In this document: piece after piece, positions 19,905-31,099 of the stretch
Layout: every line of letters starts with the position of its first letter
Numbering within the stretch: position 1 is the first letter of the stretch
Notes under the pieces: model-generated
The model's database searches: none
What the model was told of the DNA's origin: nothing
Seen by the model: the letters and a program-made list of their open reading frames with translations, nothing else
Made by a program: the position numbers and the translations under genes
Source of the DNA: Vandiemenella viatica
Taxonomy: Eukaryota; Arthropoda; Insecta; Orthoptera; Morabidae
Direction of reading: 5' to 3'
Assembly (NCBI GenBank): GCA_031002005.1
Contig: JARYHS010009186.1
Span: 255,965,199 to 256,029,198 of the forward strand
DNA length: 64,000 bases

Positions 19905-20945
19905 AGCTTTCTCAAAAACTCATTTACTAGCACTCCAGGAGAGAGAATATGAGAAGCAGCCATTGCGCAGGACAAGTGACCATGGGAGTCCCACAGGGTA
20001 GCGTATTGGGACCATTGTTATTCTAATGAATGATTGTGTTAATGGTTTAGTCAGAAGTTATATTGTTTTGATCATTTTATATAACATTATGTCATCTGCA
20101 AACAATCTAAGACTGTAAACAGCTGCAGGGTGATCTAGATAGGATAACCAGCTGGGGGAGTCAACATGGGACGAAGATAAATGCAAAGAAGAGCCAGCTT
20201 ATTAGGTACACAGATAAAAAGCTAAAGGTTGATTACGATTATTAAGTGGGGATGGAGCTACTTATTGAAGACTCGAAATGTAAATACCTTGGCATTGCAT
20301 TTGATAGCAAACTTAACTGGGCAGGGCACATTGGACAGGTGATAGGTAAACGGTTCAAAATCCTTCACATATTGGAAAGAGTGATGAGGGGATGCACTAG
20401 AGAAGTAAGGGAATTGGGGTACAAAACTTTGGTCAGACCACTGCTGGAATATGGTGGTGTAGTATGGGATCCAAATTTTGGGTCTCAAATACAGGAGTTG
20501 GAGGGGGTGCAGAGAAGGGCTGTCAGATTTGTCTTTGGAACACAATCAGTAACTAATATGATAAAGGAGCTGGAGTGGGATTCATTGGAGGATAGAAGGA
20601 GGGTGAAGAGAATCATGGGAGTGTACAAAGCCTATACTGGTGATGAAACATGGAAAGATATTCATGAGAAAATTAAGAGTGGTGCTTGGAAGGGTAAGGT
20701 TGACCATGACCACAAGCTAGCACTTGATTTCAGGCATAAGGGTGTGGGAAAATTTTCTTTCGTAGGAAAGGGAGTGAGGGACTGGAATAAATTGCCAAGA
20801 GAAGTGATGAATAACTTACCGGAAACAGTGAAAGAATTTAAGGAAAAAAAATAGTAGAGGGCAAAAGTTGGTTGGAAGGGAAAAGGGAAGGGTTTTATTG
20901 AGATTGCCACCGGAGCGGCCGCTCCTTCGCAATTTTATCAATTAT
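19905..20945 (+). mobile_element. LINE-B (non-LTR) 3' portion
   Basis: A degraded RT region shows VPQGSVLGPLLF at about 19987-20023. The C-terminal part of ORF2 is intact (20246-20851), and the 3' end is GATTGCCACCGGAGCGGCCGC. The RT active-site box is present on the wrong strand near 20089-20103 (see findings). The family also occurs at 16236, 27735, 36098/37546 and 63068. Confidence 0.88.
20246..20854 (+). CDS. LINE-B ORF2 C-terminal region (partial, open)
   Basis: This 202-codon open frame covers the part of ORF2 after the reverse transcriptase. It has CKYLGIAFDSKLNWAGHIGQ (the end of the RT thumb region), LGYKTLVRPLLEYGGVVWDP, LEGVQRRAVRFVFG, WDSLEDRRRVKRIMGVYKAY, LALDFRHKGVGKFSFVGKGV and RDWNKLPREVMNNLP. 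The order matches CR1/L2-type elements (KSLVRP.LEY...VWDP; QRRA.RF; RD WN.LP). The methionine is internal to the family protein, so this is a relic frame and not a gene start. The catalytic boxes upstream are broken, so no active enzyme is expected. Confidence 0.75.
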   Translation: MGMELLIEDSKCKYLGIAFDSKLNWAGHIGQVIGKRFKILHILERVMRGCTREVRELGYKTLVRPLLEYGGVVWDPNFGSQIQELEGVQRRAVRFVFGTQSVTNMIKELEWDSLEDRRRVKRIMGVYKAYTGDETWKDIHEKIKSGAWKGKVDHDHKLALDFRHKGVGKFSFVGKGVRDWNKLPREVMNNLPETVKEFKEKK

Positions 20946-22290
20946 TATTAAAAGGTAATTATCTCTTCGAAGCGGGCGCATTGGCTGAGCTGGGCTCGTA
21001 GACAGTGGCGGATGAGCTGTCACGCACTTGTTACACTGTCGTTGGTGGTTGATTGCTCTGCCACTGTGTGATACAGACGCGCAGGTATTTTTAACATTTA
21101 ATCTTCATGTTCTGATTAAGATGGCGCAGGTTTCAAGTGGGAACTGTGCAGTAATTATGGCAATATTTTTATTACCGTCGTTAAAAATTCTTCAAATCGA
21201 CCGGCACAGCTTGTATTCCCTTGGCTGAAGTCTATCATCTGGTCGTTAGCGTCCTGCTGTCGCTGACATTCCCAACCTGTTGCCGCTACGTTAAGTAGCT
21301 TCGGACTTGGGCACTGCTGTGAGTCATGGCAGGAAGTAGTATCGTTAAAACTTGCTGCTGATGCGGACATCGTACATTGAGCTGTTGAAATGTTCAGCTG
21401 GTATGTAATATCGAATGTCATTCGTTGTGCCTTGAGTATGTATTTAAAGAAGAAGAAAAAAAAAGTAACGGAAAAAATTTCAGAAGTGGCGCGAGAACAG
21501 CTGGTCCTTTTTAACGCGCTTTCATTAGCCTAACCTGTATGAATGTAATGGAATCTATCAATTTAATTTTCAACTACTTTCAGACGTCATAATTATTTCA
21601 GATTTTGCTCATTTATTAAGAATCTACGCCAATACAATAATTTTATAGCTGTGTCCTGTTATTCTCATCACTTCGACAGTAAAAAAAAAAAAAAATTATT
21701 AAATAAATGAAAATAAGAAATCCGAACGCAATAAGCAGTCGCCTGAGTACTATTCAACGATGCGGACACCAGTGTTAGAGATGGTTGCAAACACACAGGC
21801 GTCCGCTTCAGCACGTTCTTCAAAAACGGCTCTCCACTGAATCGAAAGATGAAATAGCTGACCATGTCAAACCAAGTCAGCATCATTCAGCTCAGTCAGG
21901 TAAACTAACTCTGCAGATAGAACAACTTGATTGCTCCAAGCTATCAGGAAGAGCTCCATGTAGACTACTGTTGACGCGTGAGCAGTAATGGCTAAGGTAC
22001 GCGAACACGAATGAAATAATTTTAAGTTCACTGTGAAATGCAAAGACCCGAGTCTCCTCATTACTTATATCTTCAGTTTTGTTTTAAGACTAACAAAAAA
22101 AATATGTACATTCTTTAAAAACATTGCTACAAAAGCGTCGTTTTTAGTTTTTTAAACTAACATTTTTGGTAGTCTAATTGAAATTATGGAAGTAATTGAA
22201 AAGGAGGGCAGCTGGATTGGTTTGTGGAAACTATCGCAGAACTAATCAGTAACATATTTGATAAAGCTGTTGGGTTGGGAGTCATTGTAA
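20946..22290. other. Unassigned stretch
   Basis: No gene or repeat family recognised. The short ORFs are unsupported. Confidence 0.4.
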
Positions 22291-22295
22291 CACGA

Positions 22296-22790
22296 CTAGG
22301 GTTGCAACGATATATCGGTCAACAGATAATATCGTAGCAAAAATATCGATATTCATATATGGTCGATAAGATACTATCGATATGTTGCAGTGAAATATCG
22401 AAAATCTTGAGCATAGCTGCGTTACAGCAACGGTAAAACTCGTATTCGGTATAATAGTAGTTAACCAATTGCTTAAAATTTTAATTAATTGATCTTAACT
22501 GCAGTTTCGAGAAACATAAGATTGTCTTCTTCAGAAGTACATTTATGGGTTCATAAGAGGGATGCAATTTACAACTTCTGTCATTTTAGTGCGAACCTGC
22601 ACTGTGTCAACAATTTCAGGGTTACTACTTGCGTCATTACATCCACTGTCTGCATAGGGAGGGAGATTTCCGCAGACTGTCGAAAACTACAAACCGCTTA
22701 GCACTAAAGAATAAATGTATCTGTGGCAGAGACCAAATTTGGCTAAGCCAAGCACTAACTTAGCTCCATAACAATATCGATAACGTCCTT
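22296..22790. other. Possible hAT-like end and AT-rich body
   Basis: CTAGGGTTGCAACGATATATCGG near 22296-22318 resembles a hAT terminus and is followed by several ATCGATA palindromes. AATATCGATAACG near 22771 could belong to the far end, but I cannot match inverted termini or a target duplication. Confidence 0.25.
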
Positions 22791-23430
22791 TCTTACTCTT
22801 TAGTTCCGCTCCGTTTAATGCGCGTTATCCGTTCCTCGTTCATTTACGTTCACCGTTTTATTAATCTATTGCGTTTCATTCGTGTTCGTGGGTTCTTGTT
22901 TCTCTTTAGGACGTATTACGGTATTCTAACGAGGGTAAAAAATATGACCGCATAACTAATCGAATTGCTTATTTTATCAGACCTTTTAATGCAGTTGAAG
23001 ACAAAGGTTTTAAGTATTTAATGAAGCACGTACCACCGGTATATAAAGTCCATTCTAATGGAACTATCAAAACAAATATTGATAAAAGGTATGAAAAGTT
23101 TCAAAAGTTGTGAAGGAGAACTTGAAAAGTGTGAAACATTTTTAAAAATTTATTATTACGTTCATTTGTTAGAGTAACACTAGGTTTTTGTAGATGACGT
23201 GTACTCGTATACTATTAACAAAGACGGGAGGGGAAGCCTGAAAAATCAAAGTTTAGGTTCTTGCCAACGAGTTGAAATATGGTTCAACTTGATTGTGAGA
23301 ATTAGTTGATGGAATTGGTGAGCATGGAAAGCTGTTGCTACTGTTTGAAGTCGTGCCTGCTGGAACAGCGCAGATCACTTCCTGCAACGCTCTCCTTTCA
23401 CGTTACCCTCTATAACTACGTACTAGTCTA
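22791..23430. other. Unassigned stretch
   Basis: No family recognised. Confidence 0.35.
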
Positions 23431-23431
23431 A

Positions 23432-23968
23432 CCAGTGGGATCCATCTGATGAAGTAAAGTCACGTATTGGTAAAGCCAGGGCTACTTTCAATAAAATGAA
23501 TAACCTTTTTAAAAGCCGTAATTTATCGATTACCATGAAAACGAGACTCCTGCGCTGCTATGTATTCTCTGTCCTCCTGTATGGCGTTGAAACGTGGACA
23601 TTAACAGAAACTACCAGTAAAAGGCTAGAAGCTTTTGAAATCTGGCTATATCGAAGAATGTTGAGAATACCATGGACAGACCACACCACAAATACTGAAG
23701 TGCTCCGCAAAATGAAAAAAAATATATGGAAATATTGACCACCGTAAAAACAGGAATGCTTCATTACCTTGGCCACATCATGAGGAATAGTAGCCGTTAT
23801 GAACTCCTGCAGTCTATTCTCCAGGAGAAAATACCAGGAAAGAGAAGTGCTGGTAGAAGAAGAACTTCTTGGTTAAAAAATCTGAGAATATGGACCTCCA
23901 AGACAACTACGGAGTTAATCCGAGCATCAACCAGCAGAAACGAGACAGCCAAGATGGTTGCCGACATC
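23432..23968 (+). mobile_element. RTE-like LINE ORF2 C-terminal fragment, split by a hAT element
   Basis: The translated pieces read SRIGKARATFNKMNNLFKSR, LLRCYVFSVLLYGVETWTLT, LEAFEIWLYRRMLRIPWTDH, LGHIMRNSSRYELLQSILQE and KIPGKRSAGRRRTSWLKNLR, ending ETAKMVADI. This is the characteristic C-terminus of RTE-type insect LINEs. One frame change lies near 23725. The LINE continues after the hAT element at 25080 (CCGACATCCGG..AGGGACCACAAGAAGAAG). Confidence 0.85.
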
Positions 23969-24562
23969 TAGTGATGATACGATACAAGTAAAGACGAGTA
24001 AGTACTCGATACTTTGTTTCGATACCGAGTACTTTTCATATTCGTATTAATTCATTCGATACTTACTCGGTATCGGAAGAAAAGTACTTGTATCGAAACG
24101 CACCCATTGCTAAATTCTAAATGCATCACTCAGTCGCGCCTGCGAAATTAATATCCCGCTGACGTCAAGTTGGTAGCATAGAAAATGAAACAAAATCAGT
24201 CTTAGAATAGGCAATCTAACCTCAAAGAGTTTGTTTTAGGTCCCTATTTCATCGTAATAAAGTCGTACTTGGCGCGCATTTCGCTATGCCTGGTCAATGG
24301 TCGCTTCCGCGTAGCCTCACACAAAAACTAAAAGATATGGTTCATAAGCAACTAAGCAGCCCATGTGAATCGGAAGAAGAAGCTGCTTCAGCTAGCGTTT
24401 CACGGGAATATCTCTCCTGGAAACATCACAAAGAAAAAGAACACGCACGGTAGTGACAAAGTCTCTCTCTACTCGTCAAACACTTAATGTCTCTAAAAAA
24501 GCAATCCATTTACAGAATGGGAAGAAATGAAACTTATATTTCCTTATATTTATTGTTGTAGC

Positions 24563-24660
24563 GACGTCAGTATCGAATGAATGTTTGTTTTCTAATGCTA
24601 GTGAAACAATGACAAACAAAAGAAACAAGCTGTTCCCAAAATATTTGGATTTTGGGGGGG
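24563..24660 (+). pseudogene. hAT transposase dimerisation-domain relic
   Basis: The frame contains SNECLFSNASETMTNKRNKL followed by FPKYLDF, then a G run. In hAT transposases this corresponds to the conserved block (S..A.R.FS.AG....KR..L....V..L) used for dimerisation. Upstream coding sequence is almost entirely lost. Confidence 0.75.
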
Positions 24661-24865
24661 GGGGGTGAACCTCCTAAAAGCGGACTTTTATTGTTTAAAA
24701 GTGTTAAAACTACAATAAATAAATATTTAAGCATAAGACAAAACCCTCAAAGTTTGCTTACAACGTGGGCTTTATTATAATTTTAATAAATAAATAAAAA
24801 TGTTTACTGAGTGTTTTCTGATTTTATTACACTAGGAAAATAAAATAAATAATTTAGTGATATTT

Positions 24866-24866
<1 letters not shown>

Positions 24867-24922
<56 letters not shown>
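24867..24922. repeat. (CA)n(TA)n compound microsatellite
   Basis: CACACACACA passes into a long TA run inside the hAT element. Confidence 0.95.
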
Positions 24923-24927
<5 letters not shown>

Positions 24928-25079
24928 GTTATATTTCGACATTAATTTTAAAAAAAAACTATCGATATGAGTAAGTATCGATACTTTGGCAGTACTGATA
25001 TGAGCAAGTATCGTAAGACAATTTGAGTAATACTCATTTAACTAGGTATCGATACTTTGATGGTATCGAAACATCATTA

Positions 25080-25111
25080 CCGACATCCGGAACGGATAGG
25101 GACCACAAGAA
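25080..25111 (+). mobile_element. RTE-like LINE 3' end, continuation
   Basis: CCGACATCCGGAACGGATAGGGACCACAAGAAGAAG continues the coding frame interrupted at 23968 (VADI then R NG..) into the AAG-rich tail. Confidence 0.75.
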
Positions 25112-25679
25112 GAAGTCTACAAAATTTGGGATTTGTTAACGGGTTATCACACGTAATTTTCCACTGACGAATTGTCTCATTTGATTGTGTTCTACGTTTC
25201 TCTTGCGCGTCTTATCAATATTACGACCCGTTCTCCTTTGTGCTAGGTGTGAGAGAGAGTTTAATCACTCGTGAATTGTTCGGGAACAAGGGAGCGGTCG
25301 CTTCCTTTGTGGGTGCTGCCATTCGTCACTCCGTTCCGATATCCGCGTGAAAAATGAGGAATCCCTCCGCCCTGACTGCTACTGTGTGTTCGGCTGCCAC
25401 TCGGCCATCTGGAAACCGCGATTGGGTTGTGACTATGCAGATAACCCGCTCATTATAAATTACAATCACATCGCCGCGGTTGTTTCTACAGTCGCCTAGT
25501 GGCTGACAGTTGAGCGTAGAATTAACCGAACGTGCTGTACGGGCGCTGGGCGTATTTCCCTGCGTTATGCTGTCAAAACCGACGGGGCATCAACATGGCG
25601 TCGTTGCTGTGACGTCATCGAAACTAAACGTAGGCAGCAGTGCAATGATTCGTATCGCAGAATACTAATACAATACAAT
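25112..25679. other. Unassigned stretch
   Basis: No gene or repeat recognised. CpG content is moderately high at 25300-25620. Confidence 0.4.
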
Positions 25680-26400
25680 TATTATCCATTGATCCCAATA
25701 TAAGAGACAGGTTCTGTGGGATGTTGAAAGTTGTTAATTTACAGAAAAACAATTCCATATCAAAATAATACACCAGATGAACAGTCATATCATACACGGT
25801 ACATTAATTATGTCAACTACATTTACACAAACTACTGACAGTTTCTTTTGTAGGTACCTTAGAAATAAATTCTTCGACAGAGTAGAAGGAGATGTCATTT
25901 AAAAATTCTTTCAATTTTTTTCTGAATTTATTCTTATCATCTGCTAGACATTTAATGTTTGTTGAGGGCTTATTGAAGATATGTATCCCTGAATATCGGA
26001 CCCCTTTTTGAACAAATGACAATGACTTGTAATCCTTGTGAAGATTATTTTTACTTCTAGTGCCATAGTTGTGTATTTTACTATTTGTTTCAAAGAAAGT
26101 ATAATTTGTGACTACAAAGGACATTAGTGTGTGTATATACACTCAACCACCAATGTTAAATTTCCTAACTTCTTGAACAGCTCTCTACATGAAATTCTAT
26201 TGCTAACCCCACGCATAATTTTTATTACTCGCTTTGGGCTCTGAACACTTTGTCTCTAGGTGTAGAATTGCCCCAGAATAATATCCCGTATGACATTAAG
26301 GTGTGAAAATAAGCAAAATAAACTAGCTGCCTCTAATGGAGATCACCTATAGCTGAAATTGTACGAATTGCGAATACACGCAAGAAGGCATTCAGACATT
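25680..26400 (-). mobile_element. LINE-C (CR1/L2-like) 3' portion
   Basis: Read minus, frames give LVYFAYFHTLMSYGILFWGN near 26320 and MSFVVTNYTFFETNSKIHNY GTRSKNNLHKDYKSLSFVQK, then GVRYSGIHIFNKPSTNIKCL and EFLNDISFYSVEEFI. This is the standard ORF2 end of this clade. The 3' UTR with one subrepeat runs to CTCTTATATTGGGATCAATG. Frameshifts and stops occur upstream of 26142. Confidence 0.85.
25813..26142 (-). pseudogene. LINE-C ORF2 C-terminus
   Basis: This is a 109-codon frame with NSKIHNYGTRSKNNLHKDYK, FVQKGVRYSGIHIFNKPSTN and KFRKKLKEFLNDISFYSVEE. It is the conserved IHNY.TR..NNLH and KGV.Y.GI..FN.LP..IK tail downstream of the RT. It is partial, and the start methionine is internal. Confidence 0.75.
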
Positions 26401-26862
26401 ACTAATTTTAATATCGGACGCTCCGGATATCTGAGGTAAACTTCGTTGGTAATAAGCAGAATCTGCCAAACAACTTTGAATAGTACTTAGATTAATATAC
26501 TCTTCTTCTTTTTTTCGTTTTGGCCACTATCAAGCACGTGGTTTTTAATTTTGGCGAGCTTTCTTGTTAGCCCAGTATTCCTTTATCCTTGCTTGCACTG
26601 TGTTTGTCTTTACTCTCTTGGGTCCATTTCACCCCAGATCCGATACGCAGTGTTTTGGCTGTCAGTGTCTGGAGAGAATCGGACGCTTTGATCAACATTC
26701 TGTACCTATCCCTGTTGTACATTTCTTTGTGGTTAATTTCTAGTTCAAAATCTTTTCTGGCCAGCGCCGTCCACTTTCCCTTAGTCTGGAAACGATGTCG
26801 AAGATTTTGAAGGCGAGTCTCTGAATGTCCAGGTGACCACGTGATCTCCTCGCTTTCATACC
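26401..26862. other. Possible LINE remnant, minus strand
   Basis: The minus-strand reading FELEINHKEMYNRDRYRMLI followed by KASDSLQTLTAKTLRIGSGV KWTQE (26590-26760) looks like the C-terminal part of an RTE-type LINE, but I cannot place it firmly. Confidence 0.35.
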
Positions 26863-26968
26863 TAGCGAGCGTGATGGGGGAGTGGTTAACGCTCTGCCAT
26901 CGCATTCTGGTGGCATGTAGGTTCGAATTCCCGTCCCGGCATCCAGATTTTCGTTTTCCATGGTTTCT
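26863..26968 (+). mobile_element. SINE-1 head, truncated by a MITE
   Basis: A box GATGGGGGAGTGGTTAACGC and B box GGTTCGAATTCC, then GGCATCCAGATTTTCGTTTT CCATGGTTTC. The body stops where the C-rich MITE begins. Confidence 0.8.
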
Positions 26969-26969
26969 A

Positions 26970-27281
26970 TTCAGACCTCTCCCCTCCCCCCTCAAAAATG
27001 ACGAGAGATTTTTACGGAGATTCTCCCCTCCCCCGCTACTAATCGACCTCCTAACTTTTTGAGAACTTTTTTTTAGGTCTCATGCTTCCAAGGGTGGTTA
27101 TACCCCCCACTTTTGAACGAAATACGCCCCAAAAGTCGTCATTGGAAAATTTTTTTGTTTATCTCTACAATCCTAAAAAAAATTTCGAGACCTCACGTAA
27201 GATTTCCGTTGACCCCCCCCCCCTCCCCTTGGTGAAATTTGACCTCCCCCATTTCACCTCACTTAATTAAAGGACGGTCCC
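26970..27281. mobile_element. MITE, G/C-run family, left end lost
   Basis: The right terminus CACCTCACTTAATTAAAGGACG ending at 27281 is followed by TTA. The interior matches the reverse orientation of the copy at 213-571 (GGTGGTTATACCCCCCACTT; CTCACGTAAGATTTCCGTTG). The left inverted repeat is not visible. Confidence 0.65.
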
Positions 27282-27469
27282 TTATTGATTGAATCTGATT
27301 TTGTTTTACTTCGATCTTATGCATTAATTCCTATTTTTTCTTGATATGCTGTGCTAAGTTTACTAACGCATTTTGTCGTCTCGGTGTTCTGGGTTCTATT
27401 GTAACTTTTTTTCTTCAAGTATTTTTGAATTTGTTTCTTTCTCTGGCTGGCTGAAATCTTTAGTATCGT

Positions 27470-27715
27470 ACGTAAGGAGAGGTAATGCTGTTGGGCCTAG
27501 GTCTTGTATCAGGGAGGACACGAGTTCAGATCTCCGTTGGGACATACAGATTTCTGTTTTCCATAGCTCTGCCAAATCACTCCGGATGAATACCGGGATG
27601 GTTCATTCAAGTGGCCACGGCTGCATTCCTCCCCCTCCCCCTCCCTTGCCTTCTCTCCTCTCCCGGCTCTAATGAACTCGACGTCGACGAGCTAAAAAGC
27701 GGCAACAGCAAAAAA
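27470..27715 (+). mobile_element. SINE-1, diverged full-length
   Basis: The head (GAGTTCAGATCTCCGTTGGG), the body (CCAAATCACTCCGGATGAAT) and the tail (CTCTAATGAACTCGACGTCG ACGAG) are all present. Confidence 0.75.
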
Positions 27716-27734
27716 TCTAATTTCAATGCACTAT

Positions 27735-27905
27735 TGATAATTTTTCTACCAGTATCCCTCCAAGCCCTTCATCAACATAAGCCCTGTACATTCCCAGCAC
27801 TCTCTTCACCCTCCTCCTCTCCTCCAATGACTCCCAATCCAGCTCCGTTCTTACATCATATATACTGTCTGGGTCCTCCGATAAATTCCACAAACAAATC
27901 TATAT
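27735..27905 (-). mobile_element. LINE-B short internal fragment
   Basis: The minus strand carries ELDWESLEERRRVKRVLGMY RAYVDEG-like residues, the same block as WDSLEDRRRVKRIMGVYKAY at 20573-20632. Confidence 0.7.
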
Positions 27906-28333
27906 TATATACTAATCGGAAAGATATTCGATGAAACGTATGCTTCACAAAAGCGACCATACTTCAGTTCGTCTGCCAGTCTTCCTGTTATTTCATTCCG
28001 TAACGTTATTTTCGGTCGTGGCTTCGCCACTAGTTTCCGCCGCCTGTTCCTGTTTGTGTTTTTTAAGCCGCTTCCGCGCTTCGTAGTCTAGCGGAAGCAC
28101 AGCAGTGGTTAATGCTTTTGTTGCCACGCGCAGGCTTGTCCTATTAATTTCAGCCCTCTCACAGCTCTTTATCTTTGCTTTCTATCCATACACTTGCTGG
28201 GAATCGCACCGTGGTACAATCACATTGCTTCGACGGGTCGATACTAAAGATTTTATTCGTGACTGCTCTTTGACATCTTGTAGTCCTCTCCAGATGACCT
28301 TCAAACTACAAACGTCGTTTCAGTTCCAATTTT

Positions 28334-28500
28334 TTTAACTGCTTTACGACTCTAAACAGCGAGGTCTTTAGAGACGGGAAAGGATGGCGGCAAGCAATGG
28401 GAAGGAATTCGGCCATGACCTTTTTAAGGAACCATACCGGCATTTGCCTGGAGTGATTTGGGAAACCATGGAAAACCCAAATCTGGATGCCCGGACGGTT
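28334..28500 (-). mobile_element. SINE-1, partial
   Basis: The minus strand reads CCGTCCGGGCATCCAGATTT GGGTTTTCC, GGCCGAATTCCTTCCCATTG and a degraded tail (TAAAGACCTCGCTGTTTAGAG). The head is missing. Confidence 0.8.
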
Positions 28501-28975
28501 TCTTGGCTAAACTTCTCTTTCGGACCTAATAACCTCGTCTTCGGCAAGTTATTCCATTCATTTACTGATACCTTCTTGATAGTGGATATTCTAAACTGTT
28601 ACCCGTTCCTCTACGTATCCAGATCTGGCCGTTGTTTTCGCTCCCACAGACAGCTTGTCCGAGAAGTGAGGGTATCGCAGGATCAATCGTTTTGTCGAAT
28701 CTTCGTTGGTACTGCCACCTGGCACTACGCGATGTTTTGTTGTCTCTCGTAGAAACTACATATGGTTTTTTTCTCTTTAGCATTGTAGTAGGCAACGACA
28801 CTACCTTAGTATTTTTTTATGTAAGATAACAGACGTTAATATGACTTAGTGATCACCAGGGTGTAATAATTATATTTGCCTCTCTCACGAATGAGTTGGT
28901 GAGTATGTAGTGTAGAGTGATGTTACCCGCGACGCGTACTGGAGTTAGATATAGAGCGCTGTAAGCAATTAATGT
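28501..28975. other. Unassigned stretch
   Basis: No recognised family. Confidence 0.35.
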
Positions 28976-28979
28976 AAAC

Positions 28980-29205
28980 ACAAACTGACTGAGAGAGAAA
29001 CAAAGCCTGATTGACCGATATAACACACGCTATCCATCTGTCTGTCACCGTTCGAAATATGATTTTTATTACGAAAAAGTATCCTATGTTCTACCTAATG
29101 ATACATAGCATTTTCTTGCCAAATTTCATTGAAATCGTTTTAGCCGTTTGGTCGTGAAAACGTTACAAACTGACAGAGTTACTTTCGCATTTATAACATT
29201 AGTGT
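28980..29205 (+). mobile_element. LINE-type 3' end (RTE-like)
   Basis: ACACAAACTGACTGAGAGAG, GACCGATATAACACACGCTA, CTTGCCAAATTTCATTGAAA TCGTTTTAGCCGTTTGGTCG and ACAGAGTTACTTTCGCATTT ATAACATTAG form the conserved terminus also seen inverted at 15424-15681. Confidence 0.65.
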
Positions 29206-30100
29206 ATATGTCGTTGGTCTGGAGACTGATCTTCGCCCTCCTCACGTATGCTATCAATGTCGTCCACTATACGCGGAGTGATTGTAACGGGGCTGAATGT
29301 CTTTATAATGCTGAGGACTAAGCAGCGCGGGCACGCTCCGCCGCCGCCGCGTTAAATTTAATGGTAATTCCCGCCCCGGTGCTCGAGGCTCGTTAGCGTC
29401 CACTTGCCGCTGCAGTTACCTCACTCACTCTGTCCTGCAGATGCTTTCCGCCCAAGTCGTGACGCCAAGCTGCCGGCCTGGTCGCTCCTCGCTCATTATC
29501 AGCAACGCTGTAAAGCAGTGGGAAGTACCGTCCACCGGCGGACGTTGAAGGGACCATAGAGAGCACCGCCACCACCTGCTTTCCAGTACCATGTCCGGGT
29601 TGAAACACGGCTTTAAAGTTTCTAGTCGCATTCCCGTGATTGTATGTAGCCAAAATAGGATTTGGCGTAGTTACCAATTTATTAGCTAACAAAAGAAACA
29701 GATTGTCAGTTGTGGTACGCGATGATTTGAGATTGTTGATGAAAAAGTTACTAAATATCGAAAAAATTAGTGTCACTTCACGAAGCTCAACTCTCTTAAT
29801 TAATATTTTTTTTCATAATATGTATTTGTCAGCCAAGCTGTGAACAATACACCAGTATTGTTAATATCTTTTAATATAGAAATTTAGAAATCTTCTATAT
29901 ATCCTCACTTAACAGAGGGGTGATATCAAATCAGTTTCAAATCCTGAATTAAGAGCCAAAAAAGTTATAGTACTACAGGATGCATTATTTATTACAAGGA
30001 AGGTAGTCGGTGTGTGGTTTTTTCTATAAAGGCGAAGATGATTAATTTTTTTTTTAATCTAAAAAGGGGTGGTAGTCCAAGAAAGGTCGAGAACCCATGC
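29206..30100. other. Unassigned stretch
   Basis: A 127-codon minus frame (29393-29776) resembles nothing I know, has no supporting features and is probably chance. The remainder is AT-rich. Confidence 0.35.
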
Positions 30101-30102
30101 TA

Positions 30103-30761
30103 CAAGGGGTGATCAAATGAAAAGGTACGAAAAGACACGGAGGGTACAAATGTAGCCTTTATTCAAAATATACACCATAGGCCTGAGCACAACGATCCCA
30201 CTGATGAACAAGCCGCAGGATTCCTTGTTCCCAGAATTCCTGTGGCCGTGACGAGACCCAGTCCTTCACAGCGTCCTTGAGTACGTCGTCCGAGTTGAAG
30301 CGCTTCCCTTTCAGGTGTTTCTTCAGTGGACCAAACTCATGGAAATCGGAGGCGACATGTCCGGACTGTAGGGCGGATGGTCCGACGTCTCCCACTTGAA
30401 CTTGGCCAGTTCCATGTGTGTGACTCTGGAGACGTGTGGACGCGCGTTATCATGGAGCAGAACCACACCCTCCGTGAGCAGCCCCGGTCTTGTGTTCTTG
30501 ATGGACCTGCGTAGGCGTCGGAGTGTCTCACAGTACACATCCCCCACCTGTACGCCATCCTGTCCTCATACGGACTGTCGTATCATTTGGACGCCGCTTT
30601 TGATAAGAGCCTCTGCTCTCTATTGCCCATGCTCCGATCCCAGTCAGATACTCCAATCGCATCCCGAGATGTCTCGCTACGTTCTCCTGTGGCGGAATAT
30701 GCAAATATTTAACTGTTACGTTTTTACGTCGTTTCGTACCTTTCCATTTGATCACCCCTTG
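30103..30761 (-). mobile_element. Mariner element, internally deleted, both TIRs present
   Basis: CAAGGGGTGATCAAATGAAA AGGTACGAAA begins at 30103 and its inverse ends at 30761. TA lies on both sides (30101-30102 and 30762-30763). At 659 bp it is about half of a full mariner. The 3' half of the transposase gene is kept and the N-terminal DNA-binding half is deleted. Confidence 0.9.
30159..30575 (-). pseudogene. Mariner transposase C-terminal catalytic part
   Basis: The minus frames give VYCETLRRLRRSIKNTRPGL then EGVVLLHDNARPHVSRVTHM (second catalytic D), KWETSDHPPYSPDMSP, and after a one-base shift near 30350 SDFHEFGPLKKHLKGKRFNS (third D in SDFH). It ends with WEQGILRLVHQWDRCAQAYG VYFE. This matches the DD34D mariner order. 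The first catalytic D and all DNA-binding domains are missing. Confidence 0.88.
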
Positions 30762-31099
30762 TATAAACTGTCCGTACAAACAGCGCGTCCAACCAGAAAC
30801 AGTAGCGAGCAACTAGCAGGGGTAATCCGATGCTCCGCCGTCTGCGAGGCTCCATTTTGGAGATTCGATGTTCCAGCTGTAGCGCGCAGGCCATCTTCGC
30901 CAATCTCAGCTTTAGAGCTGGTCGTTTTAAGGGTTGTTGCCCTGAGACATTTCCTTCCTCAGTCTGCTCTTGATTTGCCATCTCTTGACATTCGGTTGGT
31001 CGTCTTGCTGGCGTATTGTTGATTATCATTTTCGCTCCATTAGCACTAATGGCCTGTTGTGTTTGTCAGGGGCAGTTTCATATTCGTCGTCACAACCGA

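Larger units (their letters stand above)
23969..25079 (+). mobile_element. hAT element, internally deleted, 8-bp TSD CCGACATC
   Basis: The ends are TAGTGATGATACGATAC and GGTATCGAAACATCATTA, flanked by CCGACATC at 23961-23968 and 25080-25087. Many CGATACTTACTCGGTATCG-type palindromes fill both ends. A plus-strand relic at about 24563-24652 reads SNECLFSNASETMTNKRNKL FPKYLDF, the C-terminal dimerisation segment of hAT transposases. The catalytic region is absent. Confidence 0.88.

Noticed and set aside
22296..22790. Complete hAT element
   Set aside because: One terminus-like sequence is present, but no matching right end or 8-bp duplication.
29393..29776. 127-codon minus-strand ORF
   Set aside because: No domain, no homologous copy in the window, and unremarkable composition.
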